The notes beneath the pieces were generated by a model, which worked only from the letters and a program-made list of their open reading frames with translations, had not been told where the DNA came from and did no database searches. Positions 24,503-36,759 of a DNA stretch of 64,000 bases are shown here, in pieces. The position numbers and the translations under genes are program-made. This DNA is from Sialis fuliginosa (Eukaryota; Arthropoda; Insecta; Megaloptera; Sialidae): contig OY540818.1 in NCBI GenBank assembly GCA_961205875.1, positions 14,172,761-14,236,760 of the forward strand, written 5' to 3'. Numbering within the stretch: the stretch's first letter is position 1; every line of letters begins with the position of its first letter.

Positions 24503-25712
24503 TCAATTAGAATGGAAATATTTTTTAAATTCTATAGCTTTTTTTAAATCACAATATTGATTATAAAGCCTCAACATTTCAGGATTATATGACATATTCG
24601 TTAAAATGTTTAAAACATGTTCATGTTTTTGAATAGTTACAATTAATTCATTTTTCTTTTCATTTAAACCATCAATAATAATTTTGTATGCAGATAATGT
24701 ATCCTTAGTGTCCATAAATATAGATTTTTTTAATACTAACATGGAATACCTGAAATATAATTTTATTTATAATAATATCCTCGATCTAACATTAATTTAT
24801 TTTATAAAAACAAAATGTTTGAAAGTAAAATTAACATGTCAGCGTTAATAAATATTAAAAACAAAATATATAGATACTTACTGCATTTTGACTTTCAATA
24901 ACTTTATATTCATTTCTAGATTTTCAGATTTCGCAGAACATGTTGTTACAAACGTGTTTAAACGGATATTTAATAAATCTTCTAATGTTTTTCCTAATTT
25001 CTTCATTAATAACCCATATTCATTTTGTTCTTTATATATTTCAGTCACCTGTTGTAATAATATTGGTTCTATTTTCATTAGTTTTGGAACAGATGTCATT
25101 AATAATGAAATATCAATAAGACCTTTTTCTGTAAATTTATTTATTTCTTTAAAAACGCTTGTATGTTTATCTTTGATTTTTTCCTTTAAACATTCTTTGA
25201 TATAATTAGTATCTTTATATGTTAATAACTGCGAACTGTTTTCTTTCAAATCTGAAATACAATAATATTTGTTAATTATAGTTTACATGTAAGAATTATT
25301 TATATTTAATTTGCAGAGCTTTTAACACTTCAATAATTATTTGTGTAGCTCGAAACAAAAAATCCAAGCAAAATACAGAGAATTATGATATAAGTGTATA
25401 GTTATAAGATCTCAGTAACTAATATCTTACAAGCAGGTACCAAAATTAACTTGGAAACAACAGAAAAACTGTAAAAATCTAACTCTTACCTAACATGTTA
25501 AACGTAACAGAATTAACACAGTCATCTTGTAATAATGTGCAGTTACTTAAATTATGATACATCAATACATCATGTATTTTTGATGTTGTTTCTATATTAC
25601 TTTCATTATTTTCACTAATCTCAGTGACCATTTCTAAATAGATGTTATTTTTGGCATTTTCAATCAAAAGTTTCTCAAAAGTACATAGAAGTTCTTGTAA
25701 ATTATCACTCAT
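24503..25712 (-). CDS. Coiled-coil protein, possible HAUS augmin subunit 4
   Basis: Three exons on the minus strand (25712-25490, 25251-24882, 24749-24503) have consensus GT-AG borders and phases 1 and 2. They join to 279 residues plus stop. The sequence is helical, rich in K, E, N and L, with no signal peptide or membrane segment. The C-terminal third has a pattern like the end of HAUS4 in the augmin complex, which recruits gamma-tubulin to spindle microtubules: a helix with D-LNEKKNEL, then heptads, then an aromatic YN-YC-LKK-IEFKKY segment. Human HAUS4 is longer (about 360 residues). Augmin subunits diverge fast in insects, so this assignment is a suggestion from pattern memory. The gene model is firm; the identity is not. 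Confidence 0.55.
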
Positions 25713-25739
25713 GTTTCAAAGTCAACTTTTTACGAACAA

Positions 25740-27149
25740 ATATGATTAGAAATTTTAATTAAACTATTAATATATAAATATAATTAAATACATGCAGAAT
25801 ATAAGTTTAAACAGTTAACTTTTTTAAATATTTGACAAACATTGGTACCATAACATAAAACCATATAGAACTAAATTACCCTATTTACATTAACAGGCGC
25901 GTATTGAGGTAGATTTGGAACAATATGATAACAATAAGTTGATTGTTGCAAATTTTAACTAAACCTTTCATAGAACGCTTACTCAAAAAACGCTATTTTA
26001 TTAACAATAAAAAATATATTGAACTTTACTTTTGTTGTTATTTAATGTAATAATAACCTATAATTAGTTTTACGTACCATCAGCCACCCACTAAAAATAA
26101 TGAAAAATTTGAAAAACGTGTAAGGAGAAAAGTTGTTCCTTACATCGTGAGAAATAATTTTTGTCGAAAATCTTTTTCTCTAAATCCAGTGGTTCAGTAG
26201 TTATAAAGAAATAAACAATTAAATTGTTTATAACAATTGATCATGCTACTACTGTATTTATATATTTACTGGCCAGTAAATAAATTAAAATAGTACTTCA
26301 AACAATAAAAAAAGTTTGTAATGGACAATATGTAATTTATTTTTAATGTTTACATAAAAACCAATTATATTATACAGAATCTTAGCACAAAATATTAAAT
26401 TGTATAATAATTATTAAATTAGAAAAATAATATGTATTCTATAAATTTTATAATGATTAAAAAAAATGTTTTCCTAATTTAATAACAAATTAAATTATCT
26501 GTTTATGTTTTATCTATAGAGAAATCAACAGTATGCAACTATAACATAGATACTCATTTTAAAAAGATTTAACTCGATATACATTATGTTTATGACAATA
26601 TTTCAGGCACATACAATAAATTATTTGAAATAAAGGTAAATTTTTATAATACTTTATACAATGTTTTTCACATTATGAAATTGCTACTATAAGATTTATA
26701 AAGATTGATATTTTACAGTGGAAATTAAATTTTGCACTTAAAAAACTTGTTATTTTGATTAAAAAGTGAATGCTAAATATACCCTTATTTTAATGAAAAT
26801 ATTGTATGTTTCACATATAATAAATGTCATAACGAATACTTATGATGCAAACATTTCAAAATTTTACCATATAAATGTACTCTCCGTTGTGAATTAAAAT
26901 CTCCTCAACGTTCCTCAATACATTAAAAGAGGACGTCATTCAAATAACTATCAAACAAATTTTTAAAATGTATTTAAAAAACTACTTTTGTTCATCAGTT
27001 AGATAACAAGAAATATTATAATAAAATAAATTGATATTTAACATTTTTCTATATTTCTAGATAGTTTAGAATATATATACATATATATATATATATATTA
27101 GACATTAAATTTAAAATATACATACACATTTACTTTTAAGAAAAATAAT
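25740..27149. other. Intergenic sequence
   Basis: AT-rich spacer holding the promoter of the coiled-coil gene (near 25713-25800) and the 3' flank of the RRM gene. It contains a TA microsatellite at about 27070-27100. No other coding exon is visible. Confidence 0.5.
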
Positions 27150-27155
27150 TTTATT
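27150..27155 (-). terminator. Candidate poly(A) signal, RRM gene
   Basis: AATAAA on the minus strand, 122 bp after the stop codon at 27277, at a typical distance. Confidence 0.5.
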
Positions 27156-27276
27156 GTCTATAAACACTTCCTGTTGCAAATTAAAAACAATAATAATTAT
27201 GTCAAACTTGTAAAAACAAATCAACGTACACTTTTACAATATTGTTTAAAAAAATATAATTAGTATATTATATAAA

Positions 27277-28532
27277 TTAATCAGATTGCTTGTTATCATT
27301 ATTAGTTTTCTTCCGACGAAAACTACGTTTATTCTTTTCTGCTTTGCTTCCAGTTAATTTGCCTTGCTTGCGAAGTTCATTCAATTTTAAATTTTTTGTT
27401 TTAATTACATCTTTTCTTGCTTTTGAATTTTTTGACCCAGCTAAAGTATATTGAACATTGATTTGTCTTCCCCCAATAAATGTATTTTGTAGTGAAAGTG
27501 CTTTCTGAAATGAAAACAATTGATTATTTTATGCAGTTTACAAATATACATCATTAAATACAGTATGTAGTAACATATCTGAAAATACCCAATAGGCTAA
27601 CATTTATTTTTTAATATACTTACTTCATAAGTCTCATTTTTGTCAAATTCAACGTATGCAAATCCTCTTTTTTTTTTGTTTTCACCTAGAGGTATTCTAA
27701 CATCACATACGTTCCCTACTTTTGAGAAATGTTCTGAGATTTGTTCTTTTGTAGCATCGAAAGGCAAATTTCCTACGAAAACAACATATTTTGATTTATT
27801 ATCTCTTTCGCTTTTAATATTTAAAGCGTTAACGCCTGCAAACATTTTCAATCTTTTATTTTGTACTACCTTTTCTGATTTATCTATATTGTTATCCTGA
27901 TCATCTACTTCCATTTTATCTTCATTTATTTCCAAAGTTTTTTCTGTACCATTTTTTTTATTTTTCTTATTTTTTTTTTTAGAAATATTATTTGTATCAT
28001 CCATTTTATTAACACTTTCCTTGTTTTCATTGGAAACTTCCATTTCAGACTCTGTTCTGACTTTTTTGTTCTTTTTAGATGCGGTATTACCAATTTCTGT
28101 ATTTTCCTTTTTTGTCATATCTGCGCTTGCAGCAACTGTATCTGGGTCGACTCCAGCAAGTGATAAAGCTTTTTTTAGTTCTCTAATTTTTCGTTTCTGT
28201 GTTTTAGTAACTGATGACAAAGATTTTAAATGTGCAAATTGTTTTTGTATTTTCTCTATTTTTTCTTGTGTTACTTTTTGGGTAGTCGGATCTGTAACAT
28301 TTTTTGATTCTGATAGTTTATCAAATAATGTTTTCTTCTTGAGTGCTTTTTTCAATCGTTTATTTTGACGACTTGAAATTTTTTTTTCCTGTGCATCTTT
28401 TTCATCAATATTTTTGGGTTTTTTAATTTTCCCATTTGAAACTTTATTTAATTTTGATTTCGAATTTTCATCTTTTGATATTTGTTTGTATTCTTTCTTT
28501 GACTGCTTTTGAGATTTTTTACCAAACTTCAT
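27277..28532 (-). CDS. Lysine-rich single-RRM nucleolar-type RNA-binding protein
   Basis: Two exons (28532-27624 and 27504-27277) join in phase 0 to 378 residues. Residues 1-245 are lysine/serine-rich with several basic clusters resembling nuclear and nucleolar targeting signals, and acidic patches. One RRM spans about 248-325: RNP2 is VVFVGNL near 250 and RNP1 is RGFAYVEF at 289-296. The intron interrupts the RRM after residue 303. The C-terminal tail is again basic. One RRM with KR-rich flanks fits the yeast Nop6 / S. pombe C365.04c type and is related to RBM34, which normally has two RRMs. These act in ribosomal subunit assembly. The RRM is certain; the family choice is inferred. A 5' UTR intron precedes the start codon. 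Confidence 0.8.
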
Positions 28533-28533
28533 T

Positions 28534-28679
28534 CTACAAAATTTAATTAAGTATAATTTGAAAATGCACGTGGAAGAATTTTAAGGTTATAAAATTACAA
28601 TGATAATTTTTATCAATCACATTATTTTAAAACAAAATAAATTTATATACCTATGAATAGATACATATTATTATCTTAC
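28534..28679 (-). other. Probable 5' UTR intron of the RRM gene
   Basis: On the minus strand a donor AAG|GTAAGA lies at about 28680. A T-rich acceptor ending GTAG falls one base before the ATG at 28532. The 146-nt length is normal for a short insect intron. Confidence 0.6.
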
Positions 28680-28759
28680 CTTATGTGTTTACGTGAAAAG
28701 TAAGCAATAAATTGAAAACAATATTATTTAGTCGAGTTCAATGTTAAACACTTCCTGCA

Positions 28760-29380
28760 GCATGTAGTCAAATACACTAGAAGAATTGAAGAAGACCTGT
28801 TAGTTCAATATTTTGCCATGAATTCTGAACGAAATAAAAATTTCAAGTTCATTACTATTTTTCTAATTTTATATATTTAATTTATTTTCAAAATATCAGT
28901 AACAATATTAATAATAATAATAATATTAAAAAGTTGTATTTATGATAAAAATATAAGCACTGAATTAAAGTATTATTGAAGATTTTTTTTGTCTCGTAAA
29001 ATATGAACATGTAGCTAAAATCATATGATGCATATTATTATTATGATTAAATCATTTATTTACAAAAATTATTAAGAATATTTAAAAATATTAATCAAAA
29101 ATTGTATTGTTAAAAATAGCAATGAAAATACTTTTTTTAATAAAGTAACCCTATTTTATTTTTTTAACATCCAGTGACATCTATTGTCGTTATTAAGTCA
29201 CATTTGGTTTGTATACTTACTATAATTAATAAATTTATTTACGATTTAAAACTAATGAATGATTGATTATGATAAAATTATATATTCAATGTTTATTCTT
29301 TAGTAAATAATTAATAATTTTAAATAAATATGTTCAACATATACATAAATAAATGATCCCAACGATTAATTCGTATCTAC
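28760..29380. other. Head-to-head intergenic region
   Basis: Separates the divergently transcribed RRM gene (minus) and FRS2-like gene (plus). AT-rich; no conserved element seen apart from the sequence a shared or paired promoter would need. Confidence 0.4.
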
Positions 29381-29528
29381 TGTCAATGATTGGACTTTGG
29401 TTAAAGCACAATAGATTACAGATTGGTGGCCTTGGGCTTGAGTTTTGAGAGATTCATCTCGTACAAAATGTCAAATATAAATGTATTGTTATTATTCACC
29501 GGATGACGCAAAGACTATGCATTACACG

Positions 29529-29615
29529 GTAAGTAATTATTGTTTATAATGTTATTTTGCACCGATATAACCATTTTAAGTTCGCATATTAAAACTTACA
29601 ATCATCTCTTTTTAG
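29529..29615 (+). other. 5' UTR intron of the FRS2-like gene
   Basis: Donor CACG|GTAAGT and acceptor CTCTTTTTAG| bound an 87-nt intron that ends 13 bp before the ATG. It implies an upstream noncoding exon ending at 29528. Confidence 0.7.
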
Positions 29616-29628
29616 CATTTAATACACC

Positions 29629-30921
29629 ATGGGTTGTGTAACCAGCAAACAAGACATAAATGATCTACATCCTAATATTTTTAAAGTTACTAATGTAGAT
29701 GACAATGGACAAGCTTTAATACCTGGTCAACTTGAAGTTACAGAAACAGAAATGGTGCTTTATCAACACGGAAAACAGGTTACACATTGGCCTCTTGCAT
29801 ATATCCGTCGTTATGGTTTTTATACAGAACATTTTAGTTTTGAATCAGGCAGGCGATGTCCTACTGGCGCCGGTATTTTTTCATTTAGATGTCGACGTGC
29901 TGAACAACTTTTTAATTTATTGCATCAACATGTTGCAACACAAGGAAATCAAAACGAAGAAGTAATCAATAATACAAATAGTGATTTTCCAATTCCTGCA
30001 ACAAGTTCTGGCCCTGCAGTTCCAGCAAGACCTCAACATTCAGATACAAATAATACAGATACCCAACCTCACCGAATGTCCATAACGAGAACACAAAACA
30101 TGGGGTTTACTCGACTTAATTCAATAACAAGTAATGGACCTTTAAGTCCACCTGCTGTAACCCCTCCACTTGTGAGTTCACCAGAACCTGCAGCTGAACA
30201 TAATAATAACAAACGTGCCAGTTTACCTTTACAACATTCATATAGTAACACATTATTACCTGAACCAGAAGTAGCAACAGCTATTCCACAACAGTACATG
30301 AACATTGAAGCAACTCCAGTATCGCCTACACACAGCATAGTAAGTGAAAGTTATGCTCAACTAAACATCGAAAGTAATTTCGGAAGCTGTCACGCTTATA
30401 TGAATGTCACACCAGGAGATGTGACGCCAGCCGTTCCTGTATCACCAATAGCTCAAAAAACAACTGAATCCATGTCTGTGTTTCCTGTGGGAGACACAAC
30501 TGCTTCTGTATCAACGTTTCCATTGATTGAAGAAAAGGATGATGAACCTCATCATTGTTACATGAATCTCGAAACTGAAAAAATTGAAGGCCTAAAGAGT
30601 TTGCTTTTAACGACAGATGCTACTTCTTCAGTACCACATAATTCTGTAGGGAAAACGAGGAAAGTTAATTACATAACATTAGACTTAGACCAAGCCAAAG
30701 ATTTACATTGTAGTAATTCAACAGTAACACCTGACAGTCCCAAAGAACCTAATGGAGAAAATTATACTGTAATAGATTTTAACAAGACAGTCGCTTTGTC
30801 TCATTCAGTTAATCCGAGTCAAGAATTGGACAGTGAAGGATCTCGCAAAACGCGACACAATTCAACTATCAGTGACTTAGGTCCGATTGCCGTTCGCCAA
30901 AGCAGCTCTATAAGTGATTGA
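29629..30921 (+). CDS. FRS2: FRS2-type fibroblast growth factor receptor substrate (PTB adaptor)
   Basis: One coding exon of 430 residues. It begins MGCVTSK, an N-myristoylation signal with Gly2, Cys3 and Ser6 that would anchor it to the plasma membrane. Residues about 15-105 form an IRS-type PTB domain (VTETEMVLYQ, WPLAYIRRYGF, GAGIFSFRC), which in FRS2 binds the FGF-receptor juxtamembrane region. The rest is Ser/Thr/Pro-rich and disordered. It has three YMN motifs (Tyr 223, 257 and 311; pY-x-N is the Grb2 SH2 consensus), a YAQL at 242, and YITL (348) and YTVI (379), which fit the SHP2/Corkscrew-type pY-[IV]-x-[VIL] pattern. The layout matches FRS2: membrane anchor, PTB, Grb2 sites, then phosphatase sites near the C-terminus. 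DOK proteins share the PTB but carry a PH domain, absent here. Confidence 0.88.
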   Translation: MGCVTSKQDINDLHPNIFKVTNVDDNGQALIPGQLEVTETEMVLYQHGKQVTHWPLAYIRRYGFYTEHFSFESGRRCPTGAGIFSFRCRRAEQLFNLLHQHVATQGNQNEEVINNTNSDFPIPATSSGPAVPARPQHSDTNNTDTQPHRMSITRTQNMGFTRLNSITSNGPLSPPAVTPPLVSSPEPAAEHNNNKRASLPLQHSYSNTLLPEPEVATAIPQQYMNIEATPVSPTHSIVSESYAQLNIESNFGSCHAYMNVTPGDVTPAVPVSPIAQKTTESMSVFPVGDTTASVSTFPLIEEKDDEPHHCYMNLETEKIEGLKSLLLTTDATSSVPHNSVGKTRKVNYITLDLDQAKDLHCSNSTVTPDSPKEPNGENYTVIDFNKTVALSHSVNPSQELDSEGSRKTRHNSTISDLGPIAVRQSSSISD

Positions 30922-31049
30922 ACTATGTAATGTGTTTAAATTGTGATTTAAAAAATACTCGAGTATATGCTCTTTGAACATGCCAGTCTTTTGTAACATT
31001 TACAAATGCCAAAGATATTTGATAATTTTTATTTTAAATGTATATCAAA

Positions 31050-31055
31050 AATAAA
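31050..31055 (+). terminator. Poly(A) signal of the FRS2-like gene
   Basis: AATAAA 128 bp after the stop codon at 30921. Confidence 0.6.
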
Positions 31056-31069
31056 ATGTATTATTTTAG

Positions 31070-31500
31070 AATTAGTTTTTATTATTAATTTCTTTTGAAA
31101 GTTTTTATTTGGTAAGAAAAGTGATGTGTTTTCAGAAATATTTTTAATTGAAGGTTATTAAAATAAAATACCTATGTTAAATATTAGACTTAATTTTCAA
31201 ATATATACCTATGTTAAGTAGTTTTAAAATATTAATGTTTTGACAATATTAAAATAATTTTATAAAATAAAGCATGAAGAAAAAATTATTTTTTAAATAT
31301 ATATAACTTTTATAAATTAAAAAATTAAATCATGTCAGGAATTTTGAAACTAGATATAATAAATAAATAAATAAATGGTCATTTTCTTAAATTCTAAATA
31401 TAATAAATAGTATAGCTATAATTTTAAAATATTATAAATGAAAACGAGTTAATAGATTCCCGCGAAATTTTGTAATTTAAGGTATCTACATTATCATCCA
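31070..31500. other. Intergenic spacer before exportin-1
   Basis: AT-rich; no gene. The exportin-1 transcription start probably lies near 31450-31560, where base composition becomes more balanced (CCCGCG, GCGGGAAGC, GAGGCGAGTG). Confidence 0.4.
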
Positions 31501-31580
31501 TCTTGAAGCGGGAAGCATATTATATTCGTGAGGCGAGTGTTTTGTGAATGTCGAAAGTGTTTGATTGCGCCGTGATTTAA

Positions 31581-31895
31581 GTAAGACAATAAAACGATTA
31601 ATAAGCTTAATAGAATAGTTTTTTGAATTATTTTTGTATTATTAGAATATATTTTTAAATATTGTTGCTTGGTTTACTTAAAAATAATCATGTATTTAGT
31701 AGTTTTTCCTATTTTGGATGTCTTCGGGTGTCGAGTAATATTTTGACATGTCTTTATTTTCATTTCTACTATGTTTAAATATAATTAAATAGCTTATTGT
31801 TTAACATAAATAATTTGAAAACGTATTCTTCTTCTTATTTTGAACATATAACTGTTTAATGACAAAAATAATTAACAAAGGTTATGTATTTTCAG
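31581..31895 (+). other. Probable 5' UTR intron of exportin-1
   Basis: Donor TTTAA|GTAAGA at 31581 and acceptor TGTATTTTCAG| at 31895. The second leader exon then runs 31896-31957 to the ATG. The donor choice is less certain than the acceptor. Confidence 0.5.
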
Positions 31896-31957
31896 TGACG
31901 GCGGTCGTGTATGTGGAATGTTCATTTTTTGATCAGAATATTTGAGGAAAAACAGTA

Positions 31958-34900
31958 ATGATGACTACATTAGCGGAGCAAGCTGCTTCTCTTCTAGATT
32001 TTAATAAGAAATTAGACATAGCTCTTCTTGATAATGTTGTGTCGAGCATGTATTCTGGAACCGGTGAAACACAGCGCGTTGCACAAGAAGTGCTCACAGC
32101 ATTGAAAGAACAACCTGATGCTTGGACCAGAGTTGATACGATTTTAGAATATTCTAATAATCAACAAACAAAGTATTATGCTTTACAAATTTTGGAACAA
32201 GTTATTAAAACACGGTGGAAAGTTTTACCTCGAAATCAATGCGAAGGAATTAAAAAATACATCGTTGGTCTTATTATCAAGTATAGTTCTGATCCAATAC
32301 TTATGGAACAAAACAAAACTTATCTGAATAAAATGAATATGATCCTTGTTCAGATTTTAAAAAGAGAATGGCCTAAAAACTGGGAGACGTTTATATCGGA
32401 AATAGTTGGTGCTAGTAAGACGAACGAATCATTATGTCAAAACAATATGATTATTTTAAAACTTCTAAGTGAAGAATTGTTTGATTGTTCTTCTGGACAA
32501 TTAACTCAAACTAAAGCAAAACATCTCAAAGATACAATGTGTTCTGAGTTTTCTCAAGTATTTCAGCTGTGTTTGTTTGTTCTTGAAAATTCTCCTAATG
32601 CTCCGCTTGTGGCAGCTACACTCGATACTTTGCTGTTATTTCTGAATTGGATACCTCTTGGATATATATTTGAAACAAAACTAATTGGAACTCTAGTTTT
32701 GAAATTTTTACCATTACCTCTATTCAGAAATGTGACATTAAAGTGTTTAACAGAAATAGCAGCAGTTAATGCTGCCAATTATGATGATAGATTTTCAGAA
32801 CTGTTTTTGCAGACCATGCAAAAACTAGAAGTCATGCTTCCTCTACAAACTGACATGCGAGCTGCGTATGCACAGGGTCAAGATCAGGAACAGAATTTTA
32901 TTCAAAATTTAGCCATGTTCCTTTGTGTGTTTTTAAAAGAACACGGAACCCTAGCCGAATCTCATCCAGCAGCATTAGGGAAAGCGCTTCATTATTTGGT
33001 ATTAATATCAGAGGTTGAAGATATCGAAATATTTAAAATCTGCCTTGAATACTGGAATGCTTTAGTACGTGTATTGTACGAGCCTTTTGGTGCATCTCGC
33101 AGAGTGTTGTACATCGAAGTCTTGAGCAAGGTACGCTATATTATGATCTCTCGGATGGCTAAACCTGAAGAAGTTTTGGTTGTCGAGAATGATAACGGTG
33201 AAGTTGTGCGTGAGTTTATGAAAGACACTGATTCTATAAATCTTTATCAAAATATGCGTGAAACATTGGTATATTTGACTCATTTGGACTATGGAGATAC
33301 TGAGCGAATCATGACAAAGAAATTACAAAATCAAGTTATTGGAACTGAATGGTCTTGGAAGAATTTAAATACCTTGTGTTGGGCAATCGGTAGCATTTCT
33401 GGAGCGATGCAAGAGGAAGATGAGAAGCGCTTTCTTGTAAATGTTATTAAAGATCTGTTGGGATTATGTGAACAAAAGAAAGGAAAAGATAATAAAGCTA
33501 TTATTGCATCTAATATCATGTATGTTGTCGGTCAGTATCCTGGATTCCTGAGAGCTCACTGGAAGTTTTTAAAAACCGTTGTGAATAAGTTGTTTGAATT
33601 TATGCATGAAACTCACGATGGAGTTCAAGATATGGCTTGCGATACATTTATAAAAATAGCCAGCAAATGTCGTCGTCATTTTGTGACAATTCAAGCCGGT
33701 GAACCTTGTCCTTTTATTGAAGAAATATTGTGTTCAATCAGTACTATTATTTGTGACTTGCAACCACAACAAGTTCATACATTTTATGAAGCAGTTGGAT
33801 ACATGATCTTTGCCCAAATGGATCAGGCAGCACAAGAGGCTCTTATAGAAAAATACATGTTATTACCAAATCAAATTTGGGATGATATAATTAGTCAAGC
33901 CAGTAAAAATGTTGATGTATTGAAAGATCCCGAAGCTGTTAAACAATTAGCTAATATACTTAAAACAAATGTCCGTGCTTGCAAAGCATTAGGGCATCCC
34001 TACGTAGTTCAGTTGGGGCGTATTTATTTAGATATGTTGAATGTTTATAAAGTTATGTCAGAAAACATCACGGCTGCTATCGCTTTGAACGGGGAAAGTG
34101 TGACCAAACAACCACTTATAAAAAGCATGCGTGTCGTTAAAAAAGAAACACTGAAGTTGATAGCAGATTGGGTATCGAAAGCAAACGATTACGCTATGGT
34201 ATTAGAAAACTTTATTCCACCACTGTTAGATGCAGTACTGTTAGATTACCAACGTTGTACAGTTCATTCAGCAAGAGAACCCGAAGTTCTGAGTACAATG
34301 ACAAGCATAGTAAACGCTCTGACCGTGCATATCACGTCAGAAGTACCTAAGATATTTGATGCAGTCTTTGAATGTACTCTTGATATGATTAATAAAGATT
34401 TCGAAGAGTATCCAGAGCATCGGACAAATTTCTTTTTATTGTTACGAGCAGTAAATAACCACTGTTTCCCTGCCTTCTTGAGTATACCTCCAGCACAGTT
34501 CAAACTCGTGTTGGACAGTATTATCTGGGCATTCAAACATACAATGCGTAATGTTGCCGACACAGGATTGCAGATCTTATTGAAGCTGTTACAGAATTTA
34601 GAACAACATGAGCAAGCGGCACAGACCTTCTATCAAACATATTTGACCGATATTCTACAACATGTGTTTTCAGTTGTAACAGATACGTCGCATACTGCCT
34701 CTCTTTCAATGCATGCAACGATATTAGCATACATGTTCTCTTTGGTTGAGTCTGGAAGGATTGTCGTTCAATTAGGTCCATTACCTGATAATACTTTATA
34801 TGTTCGGGTATGTCTACACAACATTAGGTGTTCAATATACAAAAATTAATTTGTTTAATTTATTTTGCAGGAATTTGTAGCGACTCTATTGAGATCTGCA

Positions 34901-36501
34901 TTCCCACACTTAACAGATAATCAAATCAAAATAACAGTACAGGGACTGTTTAATTTAAATCAAAATATACCAGCATTTAAAGAGCATTTAAGAGATTTCT
35001 TAGTTCAAATTAGAGTAAGTAGATACATTCAATTTATACTTAATCTAACGTATATAGTAAACAATAGTTTATTTTTAAACTAGTTTATATAAGAATATTT
35101 AAAATCAATAAAATCAAATTTAATTATAATTCATATCTGTAGATTAGTTCTTATTAAATTATAGTTGTTTGGATGTAGGATAAGTTTTTATTTTATATAA
35201 TATACAATTATACATTGTTTAGGGTATTCATATATTTGGAAAACATTAAAAAAAGACTGAAAAAGTTATGTTATTTTTAAAATAATTTTTATTAAGTGTA
35301 CTGTAGTTTAAAATATGGAAAATCGTTATTTATTTTGCAATTTTTTTAAAGGATAGGGTCTTGAAAATACGTGTAAAATATTATCAAAATTTATATAGTT
35401 GATGGTGTTCTAGAAGTTTGAAGTTTATGTCTGTGTATTGTTATAAGTTTCACTTTTTATATTAACCAAATCAAAATGGTATGAAATGGTGATCTTAATA
35501 TCTTAGAAACCAAATGTTTGATTGACCCTGTCTCTCTACCCCCCCCCCCCCCCCCCCAAAAGTGCAGTAATATTAAAATAGATTGCTTGCTATATATACT
35601 TATCAAGTACCAAGAAAATGGGTAGGAAAAACTATTTTAGATACTGGAAAGTCTAGAAAAGCCATGGAATTTATCTTTCAGACACTAGTGGCAACTCTGT
35701 AGTTTATATTGTGTATATTAATATTAAATATATTATAAAATATCATAAATGTATATAAAGTTGTTACTTCATGGGAACACAGAAAGATAAGAACAGCAAA
35801 TATATTTGTTAGTTGTTGACTGTTTTATCAACTACATTTATTTACATTTGCAATTAATTAAACTACTACTTTCTTAATTTTTTGACTAGTTGTTTTTCTT
35901 TTCTTTTATATAAATGTTGAGGGGTGAATGTGGTAAAATAAGTAAATTTTGTTCTCAAGAAATGAGTTATATTTTTTTGGTTACACTTGTTTTTATTTAC
36001 TAGATAAAAATTGGATATAAAGTGAAGTCCCTTTTTAACAAAATCTCTATAGTGAAATTTTCAACATTTTACTACAGATGAATAAGAAATATTTCGATAC
36101 TTATAATTGAGAAGTGTGTAATCAAACTCAAATCTTGATATTTTGTAATGTATGTAAAAAAATCATTTGTTTTTGTTACAAAATAAGTTAGTTTATGATG
36201 TTAGAAATACCCAGTAGTTAAATTTTAAGAGGAGATTTGTTTTATTAATTAACTGCAAGTAAAAATAATGTCATAGGTTTCTTAGAAGGAGGGAGCCTGT
36301 CAAAATGTGTTTATGTTATAAATTTGAATAACGATTTGATTTAATTTGTTTCAGGAATATACAGGAGAAGATGATTCTGATTTATTCTTGGAAGAACGTG
36401 AAGCTGCATTACAAGCTGCACAGATAGAGAAGAGAAAAGTCCAGCTGTCTGTACCGGGTATAATAAATCCTCACGAAGTACCGGAAGATATGCAAGACTA
36501 G
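31958..36501 (+). CDS. XPO1: Exportin-1 (CRM1/embargoed), nuclear export receptor
   Basis: Three coding exons, 31958-34807, 34871-35014 and 36355-36501, all phase 0, give 1046 residues. The protein is the karyopherin that carries leucine-rich NES cargo and adaptors out of the nucleus with RanGTP. Identity is near-certain: long blocks are almost the same as human XPO1, such as DAWTRVDTILE, SRMAKPEEVLVVEN, NLNTLCWAIGSISGAM, HETHDGVQDMACDTFIKIA and AFKEHLRDFLVQI. Order is importin-beta N-terminal domain (about 35-105), exportin-1 HEAT region, acidic loop (EEVLVVENDNGEVVREF, about 405-420) and C-terminal helix ending NPHEVPEDMQD. Cys504 in LLGLCEQK corresponds to the leptomycin-reactive Cys528 of human. 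About 16-25 residues are missing in a loop near 370-385 compared with human. The first exon carries 91% of the coding sequence. Adjacent start codons occur at 31958 and 31961; the first is used. Confidence 0.97.
35539..35559. repeat. Poly-C homopolymer run in exportin-1 intron 2
   Basis: About 18 consecutive C, preceded by a CT-rich stretch. No transposon end is visible beside it. Confidence 0.8.
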
Positions 36502-36729
36502 CCTTGCTGTTCCTTGGATTTAATATCGTCACCACCTTTTTTCACTCTCTCTAATTACAAACCCATTGGCAGTCACAGTCCAGATAGTGATGGCAACCAT
36601 GTAAAATAAGTCCCGTTTTCCAATTGTGTACAGAAAAATATAAACTATTTTTATTTGAAATGAGATCCAATTGACCAGTTTTTTATTTGTAGTGTTTTTC
36701 AAATTGAATATTATCCCTTTTAATTTATG

Positions 36730-36735
36730 AATAAA
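36730..36735 (+). terminator. Poly(A) signal of exportin-1
   Basis: AATAAA about 230 bp after the stop codon. Further hexamers near 36897, 36937 and 37550 could give longer 3' UTRs. Confidence 0.55.
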
Positions 36736-36759
36736 AGTGTAAAAAAATTTAACCCTTTT

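Noticed and set aside
24888-25205. Plus-strand frame opposite the coiled-coil gene
   Set aside because: The minus-strand exons have clean splice sites and phases; this frame is a complement artefact.
27640-28368. Open frames antisense to the RRM gene
   Set aside because: Shadows of the lysine-rich coding strand (AAA/AAG read as TTT/CTT); no independent support.
31958-36501. Exportin-1 as a retrocopy because one exon carries most of the coding sequence
   Set aside because: Two coding introns, a probable leader intron and an intact frame show it is the normal gene.
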